A DNA stretch of 40,349 bases from Cellulomonas sp. (GTDB lineage: Bacteria > Actinomycetota > Actinomycetes > Actinomycetales > Cellulomonadaceae): NCBI GenBank assembly GCA_031178805.1, contig JAPSIJ010000001.1:1-40349 (forward strand), given 5' to 3'. The position numbers and the translations under genes were made by a program. The notes under the pieces are model-generated. The model worked only from the letters and a program-made list of their open reading frames with translations, ran no database searches and was not told the DNA's origin. Positions 7,782-14,731 of this stretch are shown here, one piece after another (the first letter of the stretch is position 1; each line of letters begins with the position of its first letter).

Positions 7782-8474
7782 GGAGCGGACGCCCACACCG
7801 GCACCGCCGCCGACCGGGGCGTCGCCGACGGGCGCGGCGCCGCGCAACCAGGACAGGTCGCCGGCGTCCGTGTTGGTCGCGACCACGTCCGGCCGGGTCG
7901 GGCCGTACCGCACGACGGACACCGACGCCGGCCCGGCGCCGATCCGCTGGAACAGGTCCAGGTGCATCCCGAGGGCGTCCGCGAGCAGCGCCTTGACGAT
8001 GTCCCCGTGCGTGACGACCGCGAAGACCGCACCGGGGCCGTGCTCGGCCTCGACCGCGGCGTCGTGCTCCCGGACCGCCGCGACGGCGCGCGCCTGCATC
8101 GCGCGCAGGGACTCCCCGCCCGGGAAGACCGCGGCGCTGGGCTGGGTCTGCACGGTCGCCCAGAGCGGCTCGGTCGCCAGGTCGGCGAGGCTGCGGTTCT
8201 GCCACGACCCGTAGTCGCACTCGGTCACGCGGTCGTCGACCCGCGTCGGCGGGACGGGGTCCTGCCGGTCGAGGACGGCCTGCGCGGTCTGGCGGCAGCG
8301 CTCCAGCGGGCTGGTGACCACCGCGACCAGCGGCACGGCGGCGATCCGCTCGGCGGTGCGGGCGGCCTGCGCGTGGCCGGTGTCGTCGAGCAGCACGCCG
8401 GGGGTGCGGCCGGCGAGGACGCCGGTGGCGTTCGCGGTGGTGCGGCCGTGGCGGACGAGGAGGACGGTGGCCAT
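7779..8474 (-). CDS. Histidine phosphatase family protein (MSMEG_4193-type putative phosphomutase)
   Basis: 231 residues. The N-terminal VLLVRHGRTTANATGVLAG carries the RHG catalytic motif; TSPLERCRQTA, ECDYGSWQ and FAVVTHGDIVKALLADALG give the rest of the phosphate pocket, with the second catalytic His in VTHGD. The substrate is unknown. First gene of the trio with DUF3090 and SCO1664. I chose ATG 8474 over 8492 because TAGGCT (8487-8482) is 7 nt before it, which would make the mRNA leaderless. It diverges from the flavoprotein gene with only 50 bp between the two start codons. Confidence 0.9.
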   Translation of the reverse strand: MATVLLVRHGRTTANATGVLAGRTPGVLLDDTGHAQAARTAERIAAVPLVAVVTSPLERCRQTAQAVLDRQDPVPPTRVDDRVTECDYGSWQNRSLADLATEPLWATVQTQPSAAVFPGGESLRAMQARAVAAVREHDAAVEAEHGPGAVFAVVTHGDIVKALLADALGMHLDLFQRIGAGPASVSVVRYGPTRPDVVATNTDAGDLSWLRGAAPVGDAPVGGGAGVGVRS

Positions 8475-8481
8475 GGGGGCG

Positions 8482-8518
8482 AGCCTAGGCACGCCGCGCG
8501 CCGCGCGTGGGCTACCGT
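8482..8518. promoter_or_regulatory. Divergent pair of leaderless promoters
   Basis: TAGGCT on the minus strand (8487-8482), 7 nt before ATG 8474, and TACCGT on the plus strand (8513-8518), 6 nt before GTG 8525. No ribosome site precedes either start codon. The two promoters must overlap in their -35 regions. Confidence 0.6.
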
Positions 8519-8524
8519 CGCCCG

Positions 8525-9787
8525 GTGCGGACGGCGGGAGTGGTCGGCGGCGGCCCCGCGGGGCTGGTCGCCGCCGAGGTGCTGGCCCGGGCCGGCGTCG
8601 CGGTCACGGTGTACGACCGGATGCCGTCCGTCGCCCGCAAGCTCATGCTCGCCGGCCACGGCGGCCTGAACATCACGCACTCCGAGGACCTGCCGCGGCT
8701 GCTCGCCCGGTACGGCGCGGCCGCCGGCCGGCTCGCGCCGGCGATCGAGGCGTTCACCCCGGCCGACCTGCGGGCCTGGTGCGCGGGCCTGGGCGAGGAG
8801 ACGTTCGTCGGGTCCAGCGGCCGGGTGTTCCCGCAGTCGTTCCGGGCGACGCCGCTGGTGCGCGCCTGGCTCGCCCGCCTGGCGGACCTCGGCGTGACGC
8901 TCGAGAAGCGGCAGCGGTGGACCGGCTGGACCCCCGACGGCCGCGGGCTCCGGTTCGAGGGTGTCGGCGCGGCGGCCGCCGGGACGCGGCGCGAGGTGGC
9001 GTACGACGCGGTGCTGTTCGCGCTCGGCGGCGCGTCGTGGCCGCGGCTCGGCTCCGACGGCGGCTGGGTCGAGGCGTTCGCCGCGCGCGGCGTGGCGTCG
9101 GCGCCGCTGCGCGCGGCCAACGTCGGCGTGCGGGTCGGCTGGAGCCCGGTGTTCGCCGACCGGTTCGAGGGCGTCCCGCTGAAGAGCGTGGCGCTCGCCG
9201 TCAGGGGCCACGACGGCCCGCCGGTCCGCGGCGACGCGATGGTCACCCGCACCGGCATCGAGGGCGGTCCGGTCTACGCGAGCGGGGCCGCGATCCGCGC
9301 CGCGCTCGACGCCGGGTCGTGCACGCTGGAGGTCGACCTGCGGCCGGACCTGACCGTGGCGCGGCTGGCCGAGCGACTGGCGCGGCGCCGGCCCAAGGAC
9401 TCGCGGTCCCGCTGGCTGCAGCGCTCGACCGGGCTGGACCCGGTGGCCGTGGCGCTGCTGCGCGAGGCGACCGGCACCGCGGTCCCGGACGACCCCGCCG
9501 CCGTCGCCGCGCTGCTGAAGGCCGTGCCGGTGCCGGTGACCGGGACGATGCCGATCGAGAAGGCGATCTCGAGCGCCGGCGGCATCCGCTGGTCCGAGGT
9601 CGACGACCGGCTGATGCTGCGCGCGCTGCCGGGCACGTTCGTCGCGGGGGAGATGCTCGACTGGGAGGCGCCCACCGGCGGGTACCTGCTGCAGGCGTCG
9701 TTCAGCACGGGGGTGGTCGCCGCGCAGGGCGTGCTGGCGTGGCTGGCGGAGAGCCCGGAGCGGATGACGGGAATCGAACCCGCGTAA
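8525..9787 (+). CDS. FAD-dependent flavoprotein (TIGR03862/HI0933-like)
   Basis: 420 residues. Starts with the FAD dinucleotide fold VVGGGPAGLVAAEVLARAG; then PSVARKLMLAGHGGLNITHSE, FVGSSGRVFPQSFRATPLVR, the DAVLFALGGASWPRLGSDGGW strand, SAGGIRWSEVDDRLMLRALPGTF and EMLDWEAPTGGYLLQASFSTG. These are the marks of the HI0933-like NAD(P)/FAD-dependent oxidoreductases; the reaction is unknown. GTG 8525 is preferred (leaderless spacing to TACCGT) over GTG 8507. The last seven residues (MTGIEPA) and the stop come from sequence that is antisense to tRNA-Gly; the frame overlaps that tRNA by 29 nt. Confidence 0.88.
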   Translation: MRTAGVVGGGPAGLVAAEVLARAGVAVTVYDRMPSVARKLMLAGHGGLNITHSEDLPRLLARYGAAAGRLAPAIEAFTPADLRAWCAGLGEETFVGSSGRVFPQSFRATPLVRAWLARLADLGVTLEKRQRWTGWTPDGRGLRFEGVGAAAAGTRREVAYDAVLFALGGASWPRLGSDGGWVEAFAARGVASAPLRAANVGVRVGWSPVFADRFEGVPLKSVALAVRGHDGPPVRGDAMVTRTGIEGGPVYASGAAIRAALDAGSCTLEVDLRPDLTVARLAERLARRRPKDSRSRWLQRSTGLDPVAVALLREATGTAVPDDPAAVAALLKAVPVPVTGTMPIEKAISSAGGIRWSEVDDRLMLRALPGTFVAGEMLDWEAPTGGYLLQASFSTGVVAAQGVLAWLAESPERMTGIEPA

Positions 9788-9829
9788 TCAGTTTGGAAGA
9801 CTGAGGCTCTACCATTGAGCTACATCCGC
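9759..9829 (-). tRNA. tRNA-Gly (TCC)
   Basis: 71 nt without encoded CCA. The acceptor arm GCGGATG pairs with CATCCGC; D-arm GCTCAATGGTAGAGC; anticodon loop CTTCCAA with anticodon TCC; T-arm GCGGGTTCGATTCCCGT. Its 3' 29 nt overlap the end of the flavoprotein gene on the other strand. A -10-like TACCCT (9863-9858) lies about 29 nt upstream, inside a CCGGACC/GGTCCGG inverted repeat. Confidence 0.96.
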
Positions 9830-9891
9830 GCAGGCCCGCAGGGCGGGCCGCCGGACCAGGGTACCGGGTCCGGCGCGGGCACCCGCGACAC

Positions 9892-9897
9892 TAGACT
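9892..9897 (+). promoter_or_regulatory. -10 box of tRNA-Pro
   Basis: TAGACT, 10 nt before the mature 5' end of tRNA-Pro. No clear -35 is visible. Confidence 0.5.
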
Positions 9898-9907
9898 CGC
9901 CGCCTGA

Positions 9908-9981
9908 CGGGATGTGGCGCAGGTTGGTAGCGCGTCCGCTTTGGGAGCGGAAGGTCGTCGGTTCGAATCCGTCCATCCCGA
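9908..9981 (+). tRNA. tRNA-Pro (TGG)
   Basis: 74 nt without CCA. Acceptor CGGGATG/CATCCCG with discriminator A; D-arm GCGCAGGTTGGTAGCGC; anticodon stem TCCGC/GCGGA around loop TTTGGGA (anticodon TGG); T-loop TTCGAAT. The T-stem GTCGG/CCGTC has one T-T mismatch at its second pair. It is divergent from tRNA-Gly with a 78-bp gap. Confidence 0.95.
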
Positions 9982-9994
9982 CTCCGCACGCTGC

Positions 9995-10064
9995 CGACGG
10001 CGCACGAGACGCGACGACGGCGCCACCGATCGCGTACGCCCGCGCGGCGTCTCGTGCGCCGTCG
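9995..10064. terminator. Perfect 18-bp inverted repeat after tRNA-Pro
   Basis: Arms 9995-10012 (CGACGGCGCACGAGACGC) and 10047-10064 are exact reverse complements around a 34-nt spacer. It begins 14 nt after tRNA-Pro and ends 8 bp before the stop of the convergent UPF0014 gene, so a two-way terminator is the simplest reading. The long spacer and lack of a T-tract are unusual. Confidence 0.65.
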
Positions 10065-10072
10065 CGCGGGGC

Positions 10073-10816
10073 TCACACGGGCCGGTGGGTGCCCAGGCGG
10101 GTGGCCAGCAGGCGGGCGGTGAGCACGCCGGCCACCGCCTGCGCGGCGAGCAGGCCGACCAGCACGAGCAGCTGCACCTGCGCCGCCTGCGCGGGGCTCG
10201 CGCCGCCGAGCAGCAGCCCGACGAACGCCCCCGGCAGGGTGACCAGCCCGGCGGCCCGGGTCTGGTCCACGCCCGGCGCGAGCGCCCGCGCGACGGCCCG
10301 CCGGCCGTGGGCCGCGACCGCCTGCCGCGGGGTCGCGCCGAGTGCCAGCCAGCCCTCGACGACGTCCCACTCGCCGCGGGTGTCGTCCCGCAGCCGCAGG
10401 CCGGTGACGGAGGCGGCCGCCATGGTGCCGCCGATGATCTGCGCGGTGAACGGCAGCAGGGTGGGCGCGCCGAGGGCGAGCGCCCCGCTGGCGACGACCG
10501 GCACCACCGCGGTCACCGTGCCGGCCGCGACGGCGAGCAGCAGCGCGGGGACCGTCGCCCGGCCGAGGCCCACCCGGCGGCCGGCCGTCCACGCCGCGAC
10601 CGCGAGCATCACGACGAGGTAGAGCCAGGCGGCGCCGGGGTGGGCGAACACCCACGCGATCACGACGGCCACGGCGGCGAGCTGCACGGCCGCCCGGCCG
10701 ACGGCGACCACGGCCTCCCGGCGCACGGGCACCCGCGCCACCCCGGTGACGACGAGCACCACGGCGAGCAGCACCGCCAGCGCCACCGCGGTGCGCAGCA
10801 CGGTGGCGGGGGTCAT
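10073..10816 (-). CDS. UPF0014 family ABC permease (FetB-like)
   Basis: 247 residues, very hydrophobic, about 6-7 membrane segments. The signature region reads PFTAQIIGGTMAAASVTGLRL, then WLALGATPRQAVAAHGRRAVARALAPGVDQTRAAGLVTLPGAFVGLLLGG, matching the UPF0014/FetB family of permeases linked to iron export in E. coli. A FetA-type ATPase is not adjacent, so the partner and substrate are unknown. ATG 10816 is preferred; TAGCGT (10830-10825) lies 8 nt upstream, compatible with a leaderless or near-leaderless message. Confidence 0.88.
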   Translation of the reverse strand: MTPATVLRTAVALAVLLAVVLVVTGVARVPVRREAVVAVGRAAVQLAAVAVVIAWVFAHPGAAWLYLVVMLAVAAWTAGRRVGLGRATVPALLLAVAAGTVTAVVPVVASGALALGAPTLLPFTAQIIGGTMAAASVTGLRLRDDTRGEWDVVEGWLALGATPRQAVAAHGRRAVARALAPGVDQTRAAGLVTLPGAFVGLLLGGASPAQAAQVQLLVLVGLLAAQAVAGVLTARLLATRLGTHRPV

Positions 10817-10865
10817 GCGCCCGCACGCTACCGCCGCGCCGGCGGCGGGGACCTGTGGTGGGATG

Positions 10866-10885
10866 GGTAGACGAGTTCGTCTACC
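10866..10885. promoter_or_regulatory. Perfect palindromic operator before the DoxX-like gene
   Basis: GGTAGACGAGTTCGTCTACC: two exact 9-bp arms around a 2-bp centre. It sits one base before the ribosome site (AGGAGG) and 10 bp before the ATG. Size and symmetry fit a TetR-family operator; no regulator gene lies next to it. Confidence 0.75.
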
Positions 10886-10895
10886 AGGAGGCGTC

Positions 10896-11348
10896 ATGGC
10901 GGAGCAGCGGGAGCACCAGCGGGCGGGACGCGGCGGGGAGGTCGCCCGGCGCGCGGGCCGGATCGGGCTCGGGGCGGTGCTGGCGTTCGCCGGGACGAGC
11001 CACCTGACCTTCGCCCGCGAGGAGTTCCGGGCGCAGGTGCCGCCGTGGGTGCCGCTCGACCAGGACGCCGTGGTGCTCGGGTCCGGGGTGGTGGAGATCG
11101 CGCTGGGCGCGGCGCTGGCGCTCGCGCCCCGGCGGTACCGGCCGGCGGTCGGCTGGACGGCGGCGGCGTTCTTCGTCGCGGTGTTCCCCGGCAACGTCTC
11201 GCAGTACCTGACGCACACGGACGCGTTCGGCCTGGACACCGACGCCAAGCGGCTCGCCCGGCTGCCGTTCCAGGCGGGCCTGGTCGCGTGGTCGCTGTGG
11301 TCCACCGGCGCCTGGCGCGCGTGGCGCCGCGCGCGCCGCGCCCGCTGA
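10896..11348 (+). CDS. DoxX-like small membrane protein
   Basis: 150 residues with about four hydrophobic segments: IGLGAVLAFAGTSHL, LGSGVVEIALGAALALAP, VGWTAAAFFVAVFPGNVSQYL and LVAWSLWS. The order and the FPGNVSQY stretch resemble DoxX-family proteins; the biochemical role is not known. ATG 10896 follows AGGAGG at ideal spacing, and a perfect palindrome lies just before it, so expression is probably held by an unlinked repressor. The C-terminus is highly basic (AWRRARRAR). Confidence 0.75.
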   Translation: MAEQREHQRAGRGGEVARRAGRIGLGAVLAFAGTSHLTFAREEFRAQVPPWVPLDQDAVVLGSGVVEIALGAALALAPRRYRPAVGWTAAAFFVAVFPGNVSQYLTHTDAFGLDTDAKRLARLPFQAGLVAWSLWSTGAWRAWRRARRAR

Positions 11349-11434
11349 CCGGCCCCGCCGCGCCGCCCGGCGCCCGCCACCGGTCCCGCGCCGTCGCCGG
11401 GCGCACGCTTTGGCGGCGGCGCGCGCCCGTGCCG

Positions 11435-11440
11435 TACGAT
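11435..11440 (+). promoter_or_regulatory. -10 box of the tig promoter
   Basis: TACGAT, with CTTTGG some 19-20 nt upstream as a poor -35. This predicts a 5' leader of about 140 nt before tig; no clear structure is seen in it. Confidence 0.5.
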
Positions 11441-11587
11441 CGACGGGCCGGTGCGAGCGATCAGTCATGCCCGCGCGCGCCGGAGCGTGCCGCCCACGGG
11501 GGAGCGGGGAACCGCCTCGTCGGTGCGCCTCAGCTCCCCACGCCGGACCCCCGGCGCACACCGTCCGAGCAGTTGGAGACCACTGAA

Positions 11588-12985
11588 GTGAAGAGCGCCG
11601 TCGAGACCCTGGAGCCCACCAAGGTCAGGCTGACCGTCGAGGTTCCGTACGACGAGCTCAAGCCGAGCATCGATCACGCCTACGCGCACATCGCGGAGCA
11701 GGTGACCATCCCCGGCTTCCGCAAGGGCAAGGTCCCGCCGCGGATCATCGACCAGCGCGTCGGCCGCCCGGCGGTCATGGAGCACGCCGTCAACGAGGGC
11801 CTGTCCGGCTTCTACGCCGAGGCCGTCCGCGAGAACAAGCTGCGCCCGCTGGGCCAGCCCGAGGTCGACGTCACCCAGGTCCCCGGCCTGGTGCCCGGCG
11901 ACACGGACGGCGACCTGGTGTTCACCGCCGAGGTCGAGGTCCGCCCCGAGATCGAGATCCCCGCGCTGGACGGCCTGTCCGTCACGGTCGAGGGCACCGA
12001 GGTCACCGACGAGGACGTGCAGGGCCGCCTGGACGCGCTGCGCGAGCGCTTCGGCACCCTGGTCGGCGTCGACCGCCCGGCCGCCGAGAAGGACTTCGCC
12101 GTCATCGACCTCGTCGCGAAGATCGCGGACGAGGAGGTCGACACGGTGTCCGGCGTCTCCTACCAGATCGGCTCGGGCAACATGCTCGAGGGCCTGGACG
12201 AGGCGCTGACCGGCCTGTCGGCCGGCGAGACCACCACCTTCGAGACCACCCTGGTCGGCGGCGAGCACGCCGGCGAGGTCGCCCAGGTCACGGTCACCGC
12301 GACCTCCGTCAAGGAGCGCGAGCTGCCCGAGGCGGACGACGACTTCGCGCAGATGGCGTCGGAGTTCGACACGGTCGACGAGCTGCTGGCGGACCTGCGC
12401 GAGCAGGCCGGCAAGGTCAAGGGCCAGAACCAGGCCGTGCAGGCGCGCGACCTGCTGCTCGAGCAGCTGCTCGAGCAGGTCGAGATCCCGGTCCCCGCCG
12501 GCGCCGTCGAGGCCGAGGTGCACCGCCACCTCGAGTCCGAGGGCCGCCTGGAGGACGACACGCACCGCGCCGAGGTGACCGAGCAGGCCACCACCGCGCT
12601 GCGCAACCAGATCCTGCTGGACACCCTGGCCGAGAACCTCGAGGTCAAGGTCAACCAGGGCGAGCTGGTGGACTACCTGGTGAGCGCGTCCCGCCAGTAC
12701 GGCATGGACCCGAACACCTTCATCCAGACGATCGACCAGCAGGGCCAGATCCCGGCGATGGTGGCGGAGGTCGCGCGCTCCAAGGCGCTGGCCGTGGCCC
12801 TGCGCCGCGTGGCGGTCGTCGACGGCGCCGGTGCGGCCGTCGACCTGGCCGAGTACATCGGCTCGGACGAGGAGGACGCCGCGCAGTCCGCCCTCGAGGA
12901 CGCGACGGCCGCCGCCGCGGCCGAGGGCGCCGACGCCGAGGTCGAGGAGGCCGCCGAGGCCCCCGAGGCCGACGCCAAGGCCTGA
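11588..12985 (+). CDS. tig: Trigger factor
   Basis: 465 residues. Ribosome-bound chaperone and peptidyl-prolyl isomerase for nascent chains. The N-terminal ribosome-binding domain reads VKSAVETLEPTKVRLTVEVP and has the signature IPGFRKGKVPPRIIDQRVG (about 39-57); an FKBP-type domain follows (about 155-240, with YQIGSGNMLEGLDEALTGL), then the long helical C-terminal domain. An acidic Ala/Glu-rich tail ends the protein (AEVEEAAEAPEADAKA type). GTG 11588 matches the usual start and has GGAG upstream. It heads the protein quality-control region; clpP1 follows after a strong terminator. Confidence 0.97.
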   Translation: MKSAVETLEPTKVRLTVEVPYDELKPSIDHAYAHIAEQVTIPGFRKGKVPPRIIDQRVGRPAVMEHAVNEGLSGFYAEAVRENKLRPLGQPEVDVTQVPGLVPGDTDGDLVFTAEVEVRPEIEIPALDGLSVTVEGTEVTDEDVQGRLDALRERFGTLVGVDRPAAEKDFAVIDLVAKIADEEVDTVSGVSYQIGSGNMLEGLDEALTGLSAGETTTFETTLVGGEHAGEVAQVTVTATSVKERELPEADDDFAQMASEFDTVDELLADLREQAGKVKGQNQAVQARDLLLEQLLEQVEIPVPAGAVEAEVHRHLESEGRLEDDTHRAEVTEQATTALRNQILLDTLAENLEVKVNQGELVDYLVSASRQYGMDPNTFIQTIDQQGQIPAMVAEVARSKALAVALRRVAVVDGAGAAVDLAEYIGSDEEDAAQSALEDATAAAAAEGADAEVEEAAEAPEADAKA

Positions 12986-12991
12986 GCCGCT

Positions 12992-13033
12992 CGACCGAGG
13001 GCCCCGCACCGTCAGGTGCGGGGCCCTCGGTCG
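12992..13033 (+). terminator. Terminator after tig
   Basis: A perfect 19-bp stem (12992-13010 with 13015-13033) closed by loop GTCA, 7 bp after the tig stop. It separates tig from clpP1-clpP2. Confidence 0.9.
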
Positions 13034-13056
13034 TCCCCGGGCCCGGCCCCGACGTG

Positions 13057-13115
13057 CGCCGACAGCGAAACGGGCGCGGACCGGGACGAACACCGGGCGG
13101 ACCGGGCGTTAGGGT
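13057..13115 (+). promoter_or_regulatory. clpP1 promoter with a ClgR-like site
   Basis: CGCCGACAGCG (13057-13067) fits the core CGCYNANRGCG of the ClgR activator site as I recall it for actinobacterial clp genes; the flanking bases fit less well. TAGGGT (13110-13115) is the likely -10 box, about 35 nt before the GTG. The site would centre near -60 relative to transcription start, a normal activator position. Confidence 0.5.
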
Positions 13116-13149
13116 CCAAGCAAGCAACCAGCCTGACGAGGGAGCCTTC

Positions 13150-13770
13150 GTGAACGACCAGACGCCGGCGATCGCCCGGGCCGAGTCCGGGGGACTCGGT
13201 CTCAACGACTCCATCTACAACCGGCTCCTCAAGGAGCGGATCATCTGGCTGGGGTCGGAGGTCCGGGACGAGAACGCGAACGCCATCTGCGCGCAGATGA
13301 TGCTGCTCGCCGCCGAGGACCCCGACAAGGACATCTTCCTGTACATCAACTCGCCCGGTGGCTCGATCACCGCGGGCATGGCGATCTACGACACCATGCA
13401 GTACATCCAGCCGGACGTCGCCACGGTGGCGATGGGCATGGCGGCGTCGATGGGGCAGTTCCTGCTGTCCTCCGGCGCCAAGGGCAAGCGCTACGCCACG
13501 CCGCACGCCCGCGTGATGATGCACCAGCCGTCCGGCGGCATCGGCGGCACGGCCACCGACGTGCGGATCAACGCCCAGCTGATCCTGCACATGAAGACGG
13601 TGCTCGCCGAGCTGATCGCCGAGCAGACCGGCAAGACGGTCGAGCAGATCACGGCCGACTCGGACCGGGACCGCTGGTTCACCGCGCCCGAGGCGCTCGA
13701 GTACGGGTTCGTCGACAAGGTCGTCACCCACGCCGGCGCCGTCACCGGCGGCGGCGGCACCCAGGGCTGA
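13150..13770 (+). CDS. clpP1: ATP-dependent Clp protease proteolytic subunit 1
   Basis: 206 residues. Serine peptidase ring subunit that works with ClpX or ClpC. Catalytic triad: S100 in GMAASMGQFLL, H125 in ARVMMHQPSGG, D174 in RDRWF. FLYINSPGGSITAGMAIYDTM is the oxyanion region. GTG 13150 follows GAGGGAG. The downstream clpP2 begins 40 bp after the stop. In actinobacteria ClpP1 and ClpP2 form mixed double rings and both are usually needed. Confidence 0.96.
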   Translation: MNDQTPAIARAESGGLGLNDSIYNRLLKERIIWLGSEVRDENANAICAQMMLLAAEDPDKDIFLYINSPGGSITAGMAIYDTMQYIQPDVATVAMGMAASMGQFLLSSGAKGKRYATPHARVMMHQPSGGIGGTATDVRINAQLILHMKTVLAELIAEQTGKTVEQITADSDRDRWFTAPEALEYGFVDKVVTHAGAVTGGGGTQG

Positions 13771-13810
13771 CGCCCACCGCCGACAAGCAGACCCCGCAGA
13801 AGGAGAACCC

Positions 13811-14512
13811 GTGAGCACCGAGTCGCAGTTCATCGCCCGTGCCGGGCGCCTGGCGGGCGGCTGGGGCGGCGCGCCCGTCCAGTCCCCGTCGTCCCGCTAC
13901 GTGCTGCCCCAGTTCGAGGAGCGCACCGCCTACGGCTTCAAGCGGCAGGACCCGTACACCAAGCTGTTCGAGGACCGCATCGTGTTCCTCGGCGTGCAGG
14001 TGGACGACGCCTCCGCGGACGACATCATGGCCCAGCTGCTGGTCCTGGAGTCGACCGACCCGGACGGCATCATCACGCTCTACATCAACTCGCCCGGTGG
14101 CTCGTTCACCGCGCTGACCGCGATCTACGACACGATGCAGTACATCAAGCCGCAGATCCAGACGGTGTGCCTCGGCCAGGCGGCCTCCGCCGCGGCCGTG
14201 CTGCTGGCGGCCGGCACGCCGGGCAAGCGCCTCGCGCTGCCGAACGCCCGCGTGCTGATCCACCAGCCCGCGATGGAGGGCGGCGGCTACGCCCAGGCGT
14301 CCGACATCGAGATCCACGCGAACGAGCTCATCCGGATGCGCGAGTGGCTCGAGGCCACCATCTCGCACCACACGGGCCGCCCGCTGGACCAGGTCCGCCA
14401 GGACATCGAGCGCGACAAGATCCTCACCGCCGCGCAGGCGCACGAGTACGGCATCGTCGACCAGGTGCTCGAGAGCCGCAAGGGCGTCGTCGCGACGACC
14501 GTCGAGCCGTGA
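13811..14512 (+). CDS. clpP2: ATP-dependent Clp protease proteolytic subunit 2
   Basis: 233 residues. Triad S126 (GQAASAAAVLLAAG), H151 (ARVLIHQP), D202 (ERDKIL). LYINSPGGSFTALTAIYDTM precedes it. The N-terminal extension (about 1-45) is typical of actinobacterial ClpP2. GTG 13811 has AAGGAG at good spacing. Same operon as clpP1; a GC-rich terminator follows 5 bp after the stop. Confidence 0.96.
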   Translation: MSTESQFIARAGRLAGGWGGAPVQSPSSRYVLPQFEERTAYGFKRQDPYTKLFEDRIVFLGVQVDDASADDIMAQLLVLESTDPDGIITLYINSPGGSFTALTAIYDTMQYIKPQIQTVCLGQAASAAAVLLAAGTPGKRLALPNARVLIHQPAMEGGGYAQASDIEIHANELIRMREWLEATISHHTGRPLDQVRQDIERDKILTAAQAHEYGIVDQVLESRKGVVATTVEP

Positions 14513-14517
14513 CGCCC

Positions 14518-14547
14518 CCGCCCGCCCCGGTCCGCCGGGGCGGGCGG
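14518..14547 (+). terminator. Terminator after clpP1-clpP2
   Basis: A perfect 13-bp stem, CCGCCCGCCCCGG with its complement, around loop TCCG (arms 14518-14530 and 14535-14547). It indicates that clpX, 184 bp further on, has its own promoter. Confidence 0.8.
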
Positions 14548-14731
14548 CCGGCGGTCGCGGCCCCGGCGGCCGGGTGACGTCACCGCGACACGCCCGGCCC
14601 CGGGGCCGCGCAGGCTGACACCGCGCCCGCCGTGGTGTGGAATGGTCAGATGGGCGCCCCGCAGGGGGCCGCCGGCTGAGAGACTCAGCGACGACGCGAC
14701 CGGGTGGTCGCACCGAGGGAAGGGGACGCAC

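Noticed and set aside
14573..14584. Perfect palindrome GGTGACGTCACC before clpX
   Set aside because: It is 12 bp and striking, but I know no matching regulator and a GC-rich region yields such palindromes fairly often. Not called as an operator.
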